Assembly (NCBI GenBank): GCA_015039465.1
Contig: MU129986.1
Coordinates: 466,590 to 530,589 of the forward strand
Length of the DNA: 64,000 bases
Direction of reading: 5' to 3'
Source of the DNA: Phlegmacium glaucopus
Lineage: Eukaryota > Basidiomycota > Agaricomycetes > Agaricales > Cortinariaceae
Part shown: in pieces, positions 27,358 to 40,056 of the stretch
Position numbering within the stretch: position 1 is the first letter of the stretch
Layout: each line of letters begins with the position of its first letter
The notes under the pieces: generated by a model
Seen by the model: only the letters and a program-made list of their open reading frames with translations
Database searches by the model: none
What the model was told of the DNA's origin: nothing
Made by a program: the position numbers and the translations under genes

Positions 27358-30300
27358 ATGGCGAATGCTCTCAGGGCCTTGTTTATATCTCCTTCGCCGA
27401 CATCGTATTCTACACCGAATACACCAAAGACACCCGCGGATGAAGGAATCGAGTTCTTTCAAACAGAGGTTCATCCAGGCGAATCGCCCATACGTGTATA
27501 TGAGCTTAGGCTCGATCCAGACGGTGGTCCTAGTAAGGAGCTCTCGGTGCGTTCTTACCTGTCTGAAAACCCCCATCTTAATGTCTGATCGTGTTTTCAG
27601 TATATTCGACTTCCTCCAGCATATATACCATACATCCTGCGCGTTTCTCTCCAAGCAGGAACTCCTGCTTCGAAGAATGGCGTTTTCAAAACAAACTTTC
27701 CGCTAGATGGTGGAACTTTTGGACGAGAGAAATACACGCAGAGAAAGTGCGTGTTCCCTTTTCTTGTGTTTATCTCACCCGTTTGATTAGATACCTGTTT
27801 GCTCTAGGCTTCCCCAGGATTTCTCAAAGTCTATCCTGCTTGATCTACCAATTTCACACGCTGGAGCTTTCATGTATTGGATTGAATATGATAGTGGCGA
27901 TGGCGGAAGAATCACTGGGAGATCGGGCTACTTCAACATTGATCCTATTCTTAAAACCAAGGCCAGAACGCCTATTCTAGACGAAAATTTGCGAGTCTTG
28001 CCACCCAATAAAGGAGGCGCTATTACAGACGAATTCGTTAATTTACCTTTAGATGGCCTTTCAGTCCTTACCGTCGTCTCCAAATGGATGGGCTGTATGG
28101 AAGGCTGGACGAAGCATTTTGCTGAGGCAAAAGACCGTGGCTATACAATGCTCCATTACACCCCACTTCAGCAGAGGGGCGAAAGCGACAGTCCTTATTC
28201 TATTCGAAACCAGATGAAATATGATTCTAGCCTTTTCGGAAAAAATTTGAGCGATAAGGAAGGAATGAAGAGGATGGATGATATTCTGAAAATTGCACGC
28301 GAGCAATATGGTCTGCTCAGCCTCACGGACGTTGTCCTAAATCACACAGCAAACGACAGTCCTTGGTTGATTGAACATCCAGAAGCAGGTGAGCATGTGC
28401 GACCATATTCCCTATATGTCCTTACTTGATTCTGGTCCTAGGATTCAGTCCTGCCAACTCGCCCCATCTTACCCCTGCGCTCGAGCTGGACTCGGCCATG
28501 ATCCAATTTTCCTCCTCACTGCTATCAAATGGTCTTCCTTCTGTCGTCACGTCTGAGGATGACATCAATACTCTCGTTAGCGCTTTTGAAAAGGTGACAA
28601 AGGCGCTAAATCTCTGGCAGTACTACGTCCTTGACTCGAACCGCGAAAGAAAATCGATCTTAGCTGCGATTCAGTCTGGTAAAACTGCCGTATGGTCTGG
28701 CCCCGATGTACAGAACAAGACTGTTGAGGACCTGGCCAGCGTTTTGAAAAATGCAGATAAGATCAATGGACTCGGTCGACTAGCATCGAGATTTGCCGTA
28801 ACTGTGGAGGGCCCAGTTGCTGCAGGATTCATTACAACTGCGTTCCCCGATATTCAAGACAAGGAGGCGCTTGCCGATGCCTGGGTTAAAATAGTCGACG
28901 TCTTAAATGTTCCTCTCTACAGAGAATGGGAGGAAGACACGAAAGTCGCTATTGCAAATATAAGGAATCGACTCAAGTATACCAGATTGGATGTTCATGG
29001 GCCTAGGCTAGGAGAAATTTCAAAGTCGTGAGTGATCAATAGACTGAATCATTCATCGTTATACAATCTAAATACGTATTTACAGAATTCCTCTTGTTGA
29101 GCCGTATTTTACTCGGCTTGCACCAACAGCGAATGCAGACCCTCTCGTTTACTCTCTTGCAAATAACGGATGGATATGGGATGCCGACCCGTTGCAAAAT
29201 TTCGCTCTTCTGCCATCCAAGGCATATCTTCGTCGCGAAGTTATTGTGTGGGGCGACTGTGTCAAGCTTCGATATGGCCTGAAGCCTTCAGATAACCCCT
29301 GGTTATGGTCGCATATGTCCTCATACGTCACTTCCCTGGCGGAGATGTTTGAAGGCTTCAGAATCGATAATTGCCATTCGACTCCCCTTGAGGTGGGAAC
29401 GCATATGTTGGATACTGCTCGCGTGGTTCGTCCTGACCTGTATGTCTGCGCTGAACTTTTTACTGGGAGCGAAGACATGGATTTGGTATTTGTCCGGGAA
29501 CTTGGCATTAATAGTCTGATCAGAGAAAGCGGGAATGGGTGGGATCCAAAGGAATTATCGAGGCTTTTATATCGACATGGGGTTGGAAAACCCATTGGAT
29601 CGATGGACGGCGCTTGTATGGTCAGCAAAGAGGACTTGCAAAGTCCTACAGGAAGAGGCCCGATACGAAGTGGTTTGGTGACGCCATTGAATGGATCGCA
29701 GCCCCATGCGCTTCTATATGATTTGACTCACGACAATGAATCACCTCTGGATAAACGTTCCGCTGAAGACGCGTTGTCAACAGGAGCCTTGGCTGCTTTC
29801 AGCTACTGCGCGGTTGGAAGCGTTAAGGGATTCGATGATTTGTATCCAAAATTGCTCAACTTGGTTCAGGAAAAGAGGCAATACAAAATCACTGGGCTTG
29901 GAGAGTCAAGTGGTATTGCAAAGATGAAGAGGGTTTTGAATGAGTTGCACTTGGAGATGGTGCTTAACGGCTTCGAAGAAGGCCATGTCCATCAGGAGAA
30001 TGATGTGGGTGTAAAATATCTCATTGATGATGTTTATTTATGAACACCCACCCATAGTACATTGTGCTCCATCGAGTGCAACCGACATCACAAAAAGGGT
30101 ATCTGCTTGTTGCTCATACAGCTTTCTCAAAGGGTTCAAAGGACCGCGGAACCAGTAAGAAGTCTTAACCACAACCCCAAGTTTAATTGACATCTGACCC
30201 TCCATTAGTCGAGCCCATTAAATTGCGTCGAACACGAGCGAAATTTGTTTTGGGTGCAAGCATAGAAATTTCATCTTACGAAATTCCAGAAGATCCAAAG

Positions 30301-32659
30301 TTCTTGCAAGGACTCCCTTCAAAACTTGTGGAAATGTCTTCAGTGGTCGTCCCTCAAAAGCTAGATCATGAAGGACCTTACGCTGAGATCGTCGTTCCGG
30401 AAGTTTTTCCTCCAGGAAGCATTATGCTTTTTGAGACGCTACTCCAGCAGCACGACTCGTCGCTTGATGCATTTTGCGCTTCTGGTGCTTGGGAAGCATT
30501 CGGCGATCTTGATCTGGTCGATTTGAATGTGGTTCTGCATCGCACGGATGTTGAAGAGAAAGATGCGACTGATGGCGAATTTGGTGCTTACGACGTATCG
30601 GGGTTGGGGAAAATGGTGTATTGTGGTTTGGAGGGATGGATGTACCCTTTGAGACATATCATGCGGTATAACGATTTAGGTCACCCGCTTTGCGCTCATC
30701 TGCGAGAAGGAAGTTGGGCGTTTGATTATGTTCATAACCGATTGAGCAGGTGAGTTGTGGTACTTCATTGCTTCTCTTAAATTGTTGATGTTGAGGTGTT
30801 TAGGCAAACCGATACATTCCCAAAACTTAGGAAGCCCGCTGAATGGTTGAAGGAGAGATTTGATCGCGTGAAAGCTACTGTGCCAAATTACATGCGACCC
30901 AAATATTTTGCTCTCATTATCTCGGAGGCGTACAAAGCTGCGAGAAAGGCTGTGATGGAGCAGTGCTCTGACTTCGTCGTGTCTGGACATTCTTTTATTC
31001 AGGACCTCGCTTTGTGCTCGGTTCAGATGTATGGAATGGTCAAATCGGTTTCTCTTGATCCAAGAATGATAACACCATCGATGTCAGCTGGCCTGCCGCA
31101 CTTCACGACTGGATGGGCGCGGTGCTGGGGTCGTGATGTGTTCATATGTTTAAGCGGACTTTTCTTGACGACTGGAAATTATGGAGCTGCCAGAAAACAT
31201 ATTCTAGCGTTTGCGTCTACGCTGAAGCATGGGTTGATTCCCAACTTGTTGGATTCGGGGCGTAATCCAAGGTGAGTCATTAAATGCCGTGGTGGTGGTA
31301 GAATTATGTTGACGTCAATGTGAAAGGTACAATTCTCGCGATTCGCCATGGTGGATGCTTCAAAGCATCCAAGATTACGTACGTGCTGCACCGGATGGCC
31401 ACCAGATTTTGTCAGAACCGATCAAGCGTCGTTTTCCCAAAAACGATACTTGGGTTACTTGGGATGATGCTCAGGCGTATGCGTATTCAAGCAGCTTGGC
31501 GGAGATCGTACAGGAGATACTTCAACGACATGCTGATGGGATCCATTTCCGAGAGCAAAATGCTGGGCCGAATCTCGACAGGCAGATGAAGGATGAAGGG
31601 TTCAACATTGATATTCGTGTGGATTGGGAGACTGGGTTGATATTTGGTGGAAATAAGGATAATTGTGGAACGTGGATGGACAAGATGGGGGAATCGGTGA
31701 AGGCTGGGACGGAAGGTATTCCAGGAACTCCGCGAGACGGGGCACCGATTGAAATCATTGGATTGTTGAAAAGTACGCTTCGGTGGTTGAATGAACTTTC
31801 GAACAAGGGGAAGTTCCCTTTCAAAGGAGTTGAAGCGGAAAGTAGGTGTCTTTTTCTATCCATGCATATCTGGCCTCAGGCTGATTGATGTAGTTGAAGG
31901 AAAAAGACGGCTTGTAACGTATCAAGAGTGGTCGGATTTGATTCAAGCGTCATTTGAGAAATGTTACTATGTGCCTATTGGTGAGTAGATTGAGTACAGC
32001 AGAAGCAAACCAACTGATACTTTCCAAGATCCAAAAGACGATGCGAAATACAGGGTTGATTTCAAGCTGGTCAATCGTCGGGGCATTTACAAGGACGTAT
32101 ATGGGTCAGGAGCAGGACATGAATGGGCGGACTATCAGTTCCGATGCAATTTCCCTATCGCGATGACGGTCGCACCCGAGATGTTCGATGAGAAGCACGC
32201 TCTCGGAGCATTGCGACTTGCGGATCAAGTATTGCGTGGTCCTCTCGGAATGAAAACGCTGGACCCTAAAGATCTGCAATACCGTCCTAATTATGACAAC
32301 TCTAACGATTCAAGTGATCCTGCAATCGCCAAGGGACTGAACTACCACAATGTAAGTTGTGTCAAAACGAACCCTTTGATGACAATGCTGATGAGATTAT
32401 TTAGGGACCTGAGTGGGGGTGGCCATTGGGATATCTCCTGAAAGCTTATTTGGAGTTTGACAAGGAGAGTGATGATAGGTTGCATTATCTTCATCGACTA
32501 CTACTGGAAGCTCGAGGTCAAATTGAAAAGGATGGATGGCGAGGATTGCCTGAGTTAACGAATGATAATGGAGGATATTGCGAGGATTCCTGTCGGACAC
32601 AAGCCTGGAGTGCAAGTACTTTACTCGACTTTTTAGCATGCGTCCATAGATTAGATTAG
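27358..32659 (+). CDS. GDB1: Glycogen debranching enzyme (4-alpha-glucanotransferase / amylo-1,6-glucosidase)
   Basis: Bifunctional cytosolic enzyme that moves maltosyl/maltotriosyl stubs and then hydrolyses the alpha-1,6 branch during glycogen breakdown. Twelve exons (27358-27546, 27601-27746, 27808-28388, 28442-29027, 29086-30004, 30058-30154, 30209-30749, 30804-31271, 31327-31841, 31894-31980, 32029-32351, 32405-32659) give 1568 residues, normal for eukaryotic GDE. GH13-type transferase motifs: LTDVVLNHTANDSPW, EGFRIDNCHSTPL with the nucleophile Asp, YVCAELFTGS with the acid Glu, and LTHDNESP. The GH133 glucosidase half contains FTTGWARCWGRDVFI, NSRDSPWWMLQSIQDYV, ETGLIFGGNKDNCGTWMDKM and GPEWGWPLGYLLKAY. 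All phases close. The first exon has a short Ser/Thr/Pro-rich leader. Confidence 0.97.
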
Positions 32660-32731
32660 TTGTGCCATGTTTGGTTCTCTACCTTTGGTGAATTGAAATT
32701 GAATTTTTGGAAAAGTTTTTTGAATGCTCTC

Positions 32732-35700
32732 ATGGCTTTCTTCGGATTGCCAGACAGTGAGCTCCCAAGGGTAGGTCCAGACGAGGACCTGGCAGTATAC
32801 ACATGGGGAGAGGACAGCTACGATGGTCTAGGGGATGCTCTCCAAGAAGGCGGCGATGACTTCAACGACGAAACCTTTGGTTCAGTCGGTACCGTTGGTC
32901 AGTGCTGTTTCTCAACCCTTTTTTTATAGTGCCTTTCTAATACTTATCAGGCAAGGATTTCGACTTTTCAAATGCAAGTCTTCCAGGGAATCACCAATCC
33001 CAAAATCGACTTCAGGCGCTAGAATCTCAGGAACGTGAACAGATGAATAACACCTTGTCTCCTCCAGCAAGGCCCATTCAAACTAGTGCGATCCTTATTC
33101 AGTTTATTTCAGGAGACCCATTTTGACCCCCGATAATCTACAGCTCGTCCATTGCATACAATCTCTCTTGAGTCTATTTGGGATGATAATTCGGCCTTTT
33201 CAGCACTTCCTCGTACCAACGGATCTAGTCGTATTGCTAGCCAATCCCGCGTTTCACCTACGACGTCATCTGCTAGGTTTTCGCCTTTTGAAAACCAGCC
33301 CCCACCTGCTACTAGCGCTCATAATCAACAGCAGCAGCAGCAGCAGCAGCAAAGAGCTCGTACCTTGCAAGAAATCGAAACAGAGATGTTAGCCAAGGCA
33401 GAACAAGATAGAAATCATGAACGCGAACAACAACTCTTTGCCCAATTACAACAATTTGAGCAACAGGAACAACCTCAACGCACACGGCAGCAAGAACTCT
33501 TGGCTCAGGCTCACCAACAGCAGCTCTATCACCAACAGCGTCAACTTCGACTCCAAGACGAGGAGAGGCAGTTGCGTCGTCATCAACAGCTTTATCAGCA
33601 AGAGCAGCAACAGCAAGCTCAATTACACCGCCTGATGCAGCAACGAGAGCAATTGCACCAGCGCACTCCACCTCCTCGCATGATTCCTACCTCACAATCT
33701 CCTCGGTTTTTGGAGCACCAGCGGCAGATCTTGCTCCTGCAGCAACAACAAGAACAGCAGCAGCAGCAACATCTACATGAACTTCAAGAGCAGCTCCGTA
33801 TAGAAGAACTTGAACGTAGAATGGCTACACAGATGACCTTGGAGAGAAATCGCAATGAATCTCCCTTTAACCCTCGTCGCACTCCGACCAACTATACGCC
33901 GGCCGAAATTCAGGCAGCACACCTCTTCCAGCAGCAGCAACAACAACAACAGTTATTGCAGAAGCAGCAGCAGTATCGTCGGCAAGGCTCGCGATCCCCA
34001 GCAGTGTCTGCTTCCCAATTTCCTACTCCATTGCAGGAAGGCCCGTCTTATCATCCACAAAATATCCAACTGCAGCAGAGACTCCTGGCTGACCTCGCCC
34101 AGGTCGACTTCTCTCGAGAACTGCACGGGGCTTCTCCAGCAGAGCAAGAGGCTCTGAGAATAGAAGCCATGCGCAAAATTGTTGAAACAGAAAAAATGGA
34201 AGAGAAGAGGCGCCGAAAAGCTGCCAAGATTGCACATATGGTTGTCATGGTTCTACTTTCGTGACAATTACAACGTCCTAATTTTGCATCCATCTATCTA
34301 TAGGCACGTTATAACGATCTCATGACTCAATCAGACAAAGATTTTATTACTCGTATTCAAGTCTCGCAGCTTGTCACACAAGACCCCTATGCCGATGATT
34401 TTTATGCCCAAGTTTATGGTGCGATATTACGATCGAGGCTGGGGCTGCAATCGCAGGATGAACGCGTGCTGAAGTTCGGCTCTGGTGGAGGAATTGGATT
34501 AGGACTAGCTTCAAAAGGCGGCAGTCGTAGACCTAGCGCAATGCAGCGAATGGAGCAACAGGTTGAGCGCATTGTCAGTAATGCCAGGAAAAGGGAGGAA
34601 GAGAAAGGATTGCATGGTATCCCTTATTTTTCTCATCTTTCCTTGACTTTGATCCACTGTCGTTTTTGCAGCTATTCACAGTCTACAGGGCGCTCTAGGC
34701 AAGACTTCGGGCCGGAGTTACAAAGCTGCTCCTCGTCAATTACTTCAGGTCGACGCAGGGCCAGGTTCACCTACATTGTCTCCCGCGCACCCCCACGTTC
34801 ATCATGCCATTAACGCTGCTGCTCACCATGAAGGTGCTGCAAGAGAGGCGGCTAAACTTGGACGTGAGGCTTTGGGTGATGCTGCTGATGTGAGTTGTTG
34901 TCCTTACTTTGGTCATTCACGTAGTTGATAGGGTTTTGGTTGATAGTCAGACAACCTAGTACGTAAGGAACCGCTTTCCCATCGGCAGGTACTGGTCATC
35001 CTTGAGGAGCTGTATGATACTGTCCTGCAAGTCGAGCAGTTACGAAGAGATCAACCTCTACAGGATGAGGTTGATGCCTTGCCTGAGTGGTAAGCTATGT
35101 ATTGCATGTAAAATTCAGCCTTATAGTAATCGAATTTTTCAGGGAACGCCAGTATGAAACGCTTGTGCAACGCTTGTGGGATGAACTCAGAGTCATGGTC
35201 CCTCTTGAGACCAGGTATGCAAATTTCTCTCGGATGTGTCACGTGCGCAACTGAATTCGATATAGTGACCCTCATCCATTCATATCGCTTTTGACGCCCA
35301 CCAAGGGTAAAAAGATTCTCCCTCGCCTGACGCGCCATCTCAGCAGCCAGCGGATGCTTACTCTCCTGACCTTACTTGTTGCTTGCTTTAGTCAATTGGA
35401 CGTTGTGCATCAGGCACCCTGTCTTGATTCCATCAAGGATACCCAAGAGCGCTCTGATGTTGAGCGTCAGACGCAGGCCTTTTTGGGAAGCGTCATGCAG
35501 AGCATCCTCCCTGTCGTTTCTGTTGCCAACCTTCGGTTGGTAACGGGTCTTTTAGGATTGCTGTTGGACCGCAGTAACGTTGTGACTGTTGCTCAAACAA
35601 GAGTACGTACTTTACTCTGATTGCGATAAAGATTGAATTAGAGTAGAGCTACTGACGATATTATTTTTTTCAGCCGGGACTGGCCCTCTTGACTCTATTC

Positions 35701-36181
35701 TTGAGTAGAGTGGAAGTTATCAAGCAGACCATCGCAACGTCACCGGATGTAGTTGTGGTTGACACCCCATCTCTGGAGGAGAGCCAACAGTGGTATGTAC
35801 CCCCGTCTTCTCGTCCTGATTTTCGACCAAATTGACAATTTTAGGCGACTCATGTTTGATCATCTGTTTCAATTACTGGCTCCTCATCTCTTGCTGCTTT
35901 TCCCATCAACCCGCATCCACAAACCGGAATCTGTGAACAACCAAATCCAGACTGATGTCGTCGACCAACCTGTATGGCAGTTCTTAGCAGCGCTTGCCCT
36001 CCATGCTGTAGTGGAGCAACATCACATTCTGGTATCAACTCTCCGTGAAAAAATTCTGGATAACGTCCTCAGTGTAAACAAAGGATGGGTTCATGACGAG
36101 GACGAGCGACAAACCAAACTGGCTAATGTCAATCTCTTTTTACATGCACTAAATCTAGACAGCTCTCAAATCGCTATGTAA
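32732..36181 (+). CDS. PAT1: mRNA decapping activator Pat1
   Basis: Cytoplasmic P-body scaffold linking the Lsm1-7 ring, Dhh1/Xrn1 and Dcp2 in deadenylation-dependent mRNA decay. Ten exons (32732-32897, 32951-33085, 33144-34240, 34304-34616, 34672-34889, 34947-35089, 35143-35214, 35266-35602, 35674-35792, 35845-36181) give 978 residues. The N-terminus MAFFGLPDSELPR and the WGEDSYDGLGD block are typical. A long low-complexity region is packed with Gln runs (CAG/CAA mixed). The conserved middle reads RRKAAKIAHMARYNDLMTQS then DKDFITRIQVSQLVTQDPYA. The C-terminal alpha-solenoid domain starts SHRQVLVILEELYDTVLQVE. The start used is the first ATG of the conserved N-terminus. It converges with the next gene with only 75 bp between stops. 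Confidence 0.93.
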
Positions 36182-36256
36182 TTAACGCTTTCGGTTTTTT
36201 CTACTACTATCTCGTCTTTATTGGGAGCGTATAAATATCATATTCTAGCCGTGGAT

Positions 36257-38739
36257 TTAGTGGATACACATGAGAGATCGAATGTCGTATAATTCGGCGC
36301 GATTATCGCAGCCTGTAAGCTCCTCGCGCCTCGACCTCCCTGTGTCGATTATGGCTTCAACTGACGTCAGCGATCCAGTCAAGTTGAGGACAGGCAATTG
36401 GTCTAGCTGGGGGAGGGTGCTGTGAGGTAGGTTTAGGAGGTCACATTTTTGGCATTCGTCGGGTAGTTGCATGAGCGGTAAAAGGAATAAATCCTGTTTC
36501 GCCTTGGAGCGTGTTTTGACATGAGAGCCCACCTCCAGATGATTGGTCGAAAGTGAAACGAAGTTGTCGTAATTGGGGTACAGCATCACGTACCCTCGTA
36601 GAAAGATAAGTTCAATGAAAAATTTCTTCCATGATTTTGACCAGTGGTTTGAACGGACACCAGGAACGATGTTATCCTCGATGGCTATTGAGATTTCAGA
36701 AAGACGGGCAGTCAAGTAATCATGGAACTCCCGCCACTGCTCTGGAAAATAGACGGCTCCCCAGCTGCAAGGAATTTGCGAAAGATATGGCGTTGTAGGA
36801 TGAGGTAACCCTGATGATGCGAATAACGTGCGTGGATTGAACGGTTGACGACCATCAAGAGGAAGCTCAAGGTGTTTCTGCTGATAAAGGCTGATGCCGA
36901 ACATATGAGGAATCTTGTTTCTTGGATCGCCATATCTATTAGAAAAGAAGAAAAAAAGATGTCAGAATCGCGGAGCAGAGCAAGGCCCAAGGCGGAAGAT
37001 AGTACCTATATCGCAAAACTGTCATTTTAACCCAGGCATAAAACATGGGTGATAATTCGATATCATCTTCTAAAAGCAGGCCGTAAGAATCATTAGTATG
37101 AGGGAACCATGACTCCACAACGGCTGGAAGAAGACCCCCATGAATGATTCGGTGACGTATGAATACACGACCATGCGACCAAATAATCTTATCTGCGATC
37201 TTCAATGATATTTCGTCACAATCCTGCTCCATATTCACTTGGAGATCGAGATGGTCTCCAAAATATCTGGCACTCAAAAGTGAATCCAGAAGGCGTGTGA
37301 GAGAGTGGGGGCGATCTTTGGTTATAATGCTGATATCGATGCGAGGCCGGTGCCAATCTACAGAGGAGAATCAGAGTGAAAAGATGAACAAAAAAAATGA
37401 TAGAGTTTGCCACACTCTTCCATTCGATCAAACTCAAAGATGACATCCACTCCGTATACTTCAAGTCAAGGCGAGGGATTTGGATGAGAGTCGCATTCCA
37501 AAGTAAGACGTCCTGATGATTGGACAGCAAATATCCTACCAAAGGATCCAATTCCTTCGGAGCCAAGATAACGTCCGGTGGGTCATCGAAGGTGTTAAAC
37601 CATCTTGAAAGAATGCCACTTCCAGCTCTGGAAAATGATAATGTAACGCCAGTCCCCAAGGCCTCGTAGATTAAAGTGCAATGATCCATTTCTAAAAGTC
37701 CAGCCACCAAGTCAGCTTCAACCCGGGTTTGAACATACTCGCCATAGATAAATATCCGTATGCTGTTTTCGTCTTTAATTTGCATCTTGCAAATCAAGGG
37801 CGCAGCATTGCGTAGATCGTCCAAGACCAAGAAAAAGAACACGAACGTCCCGTGCCCCTTAGGGGATTCTAAGGGAGAGAGAGGCCAAGCTTCGGGAGAG
37901 GTATCATTTACAATGTCCCATGTACTTCCATTTATCGCCGTTGGTTTATCCTGTGCAAAGCTTGTGAGCCCATCGAAGTCTTCATCCGATACGATTATAC
38001 CACCGATAGCATCTAGTCGATGTTTAGACACTTGCAAACCCAGGTTGATCCAAGGGTTGAGGGCGTTATGCTTTATATTGATGGGTAAAATTCCAAGAGA
38101 AGCAGGCATGACGAAAGGTGGGCTGAGATACGTCGCTGCTCGTCCTAAGTGGTGTGTTATATTAGGAGCAGGATTGGATTGCAACACGCCAGCTGGACCA
38201 AAAGGAACAGGAAACCGAGGGGGATGCAGCAGCAGGGAGCGCATAGAATCAACAACTTTTGACAAGCCTTGGTCATCCATGAGGAGAACCCAAACGGTCG
38301 AAACCTCCGGGACTGCCCTTAAAACGCCAAGGGCGGGATCGAGGTGGCCTATCCATGGGCGCAAAGAGACGTCAGGATGATCGGTAGTTCCAACAGGCAC
38401 GAAGGTTCTTTGTAGCGTCTGTCGGACACGTGTAGCAATTGACTCGGGACAGACAAGAATAATCTCTCTTATAAATCGCGACGGTTTGAGAAGAGGAAGA
38501 AGCGTTTGGGGCAGTCTATTCAAAGAGCGTGGTACGACAGGCAGTATGGCAGTCAACGACTGCAGCGGTATCAAAGTGTAAAGCTCTGATTCGAAAGTAG
38601 GACCAAGATTGACATCGGGTTTGTGAGTTGAGTTGATTGGTATTGCAACTCCAGTACCAAGAGCAACGAAAGATAAGCTTGCACAGAGAAGTATCGAGAG
38701 CGCGAAAAGACAAGCTGGAGTAACAAAGACCAAGTTCAT
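36257..38739 (-). CDS. Putative type II membrane glycosyltransferase (GT-A-like), uncharacterised
   Basis: Three exons (38739-37416, 37357-37006, 36935-36257) give 784 residues. The first 30 residues are a hydrophobic signal anchor (NLVFVTPACLFALSILLCAS), so a Golgi/ER lumenal enzyme is inferred. The N-terminal half contains FIREIILVCPESIATRVRQ and VSTVWVLLMDDQGLSKVVDS. The C-terminal half opens PRIDISIITKDRPHSLTRLL, a nucleotide-sugar-transferase-like start, and has YGLLLEDDIELSPMFYAW, an acidic DD motif like the DxD of GNT-I and related GT-A enzymes, then SWGAVYFPEQW. Donor and acceptor are unknown. Confidence is good for a real gene, moderate for glycosyltransferase activity. A TCACGTG site lies just upstream (38767-38773). 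Confidence 0.75.
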
Positions 38740-38829
38740 GGTAGTTCAAGTTTGCACAATGTCTAGTCACGTGTTTAGAGATGATTCATTAGATCGATGT
38801 ACTTTAGTAATTTTAATCTACAGACCCTT

Positions 38830-40056
38830 CTAATCAGACCGTATGGCTGCCTCTGTAATAGATAGTTAGAATAGATCAGATTCTGGCAGAAAAGAGCACA
38901 CGAACTGAAAAATTCATACGACATCCAACATAGCGCTGAGCTCGGCATGATAGTCAACACTCTTGGACTCAATCCCCGTCCGAAGCCTTTGAAACCATCT
39001 CTCGTCCAAATCACCCGAAAGGCATCGATCATTCCCCTAGCATTGCGAATATCTGCGTCTTTCGCAGTACCTCGTGTCTGCAGAATCGTCTTTGCAACAT
39101 CCAAAGGAGTGGTAACAGCAGCAGCCACAGCCCCGGCCACACCCCCAGCAAAGATATGTGTTGATGGAGAGTACTCCCCTCTCGGATTTACAAACCGTTT
39201 TATTTGCTCGTAGACCGTGAATTGTATGGCATTGAACGGTATTGAAATGGCCAATGTTGTGGGATATGACACGTAGAAGGCACTGAATCCTTCATTCCGA
39301 TAAACTACACGAGCACAGGTCCAGACTGATCGGAATTCAGACTTGTGAAGCTGCATTCTCTGTTTTATCACTTTGGATACAGGAAGAATTGGATAAAATA
39401 TAAAGGATGCATGACATTGTTCGTACCGTCAAAAGGGTTCATGAAGGCGTCGCTTGCAATGGTCGCAGATGCTCCTGCCAACGCTGAAATTAAATTGGAA
39501 ATATAGTCGAAATAGAGCCGCATTCAACATGAAAAACTTACACGTTGCCACCCATTGATTCCCAGCCTCATTTCCGCCAGCTAGTTCTTTCACTGCTTCA
39601 AGAGTTCCGAAATGCACCGCATGAGCAGGACCAGCCCCCAAGATGACGGAAGATACTCCTCGCCATAGCGCTCGTAATCCTTCAGTCGAGGATATTCTCG
39701 AGAATGCATTGCCGACACCACTGTACACCGCTAATGGGGTAGTCGCGAAAACTTGCATCCGTGTCTGGGTAGCATATGTTTTTGAGTATAAGGTCAGATA
39801 AATAATGTGCTCGTCAACTTACTTTGATACTGTCGATAGGAAACATTACAGCGTGTTCAGAAATGCCAGCCTACAGTGGTTTTTTTTTCTCATTCAGTTG
39901 TAATCTGGGATAAATCTGCCTTACGAGAGCGCCTGCCAGCATATTGACCTGATAAATTCAATGGGTTAGTTAGATGCTGGGGGTGGAGCTTAGGGAATGA
40001 CTAACCGCAAGTCCCGCATTTGACGGCAAGGATTCATAATCGACCTCCTCAACCAT
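38830..40056 (-). CDS. Mitochondrial carrier, mitoferrin type (Mrs3/Mrs4)
   Basis: Six-helix inner-membrane carrier predicted to import iron into mitochondria. Seven exons (40056-40006, 39948-39925, 39870-39823, 39764-39542, 39483-39427, 39370-38906, 38852-38830) give 296 residues. The three carrier signatures are PIDSIKTRMQ, PFDVIKQRMQ and PLDVAKTILQ. Mitoferrin-like context: NMLAGALAGISEHAVMFPID, GAGPAHAVHFGTLEAVKELA, AFYVSYPTTLAISIPFNAIQ and SPRVLTIMPSSALCWMSYEF, ending KAAIRSD. Several exons are very short (24 and 23 nt). Its stop lies 90 bp upstream of the neighbouring glycosyltransferase start on the same strand. Confidence 0.92.

Noticed and set aside
37760..38380. Plus-strand 206-codon open frame
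   Set aside because: It overlaps the first exon of the membrane glycosyltransferase-like gene and has no motif; antisense shadow.
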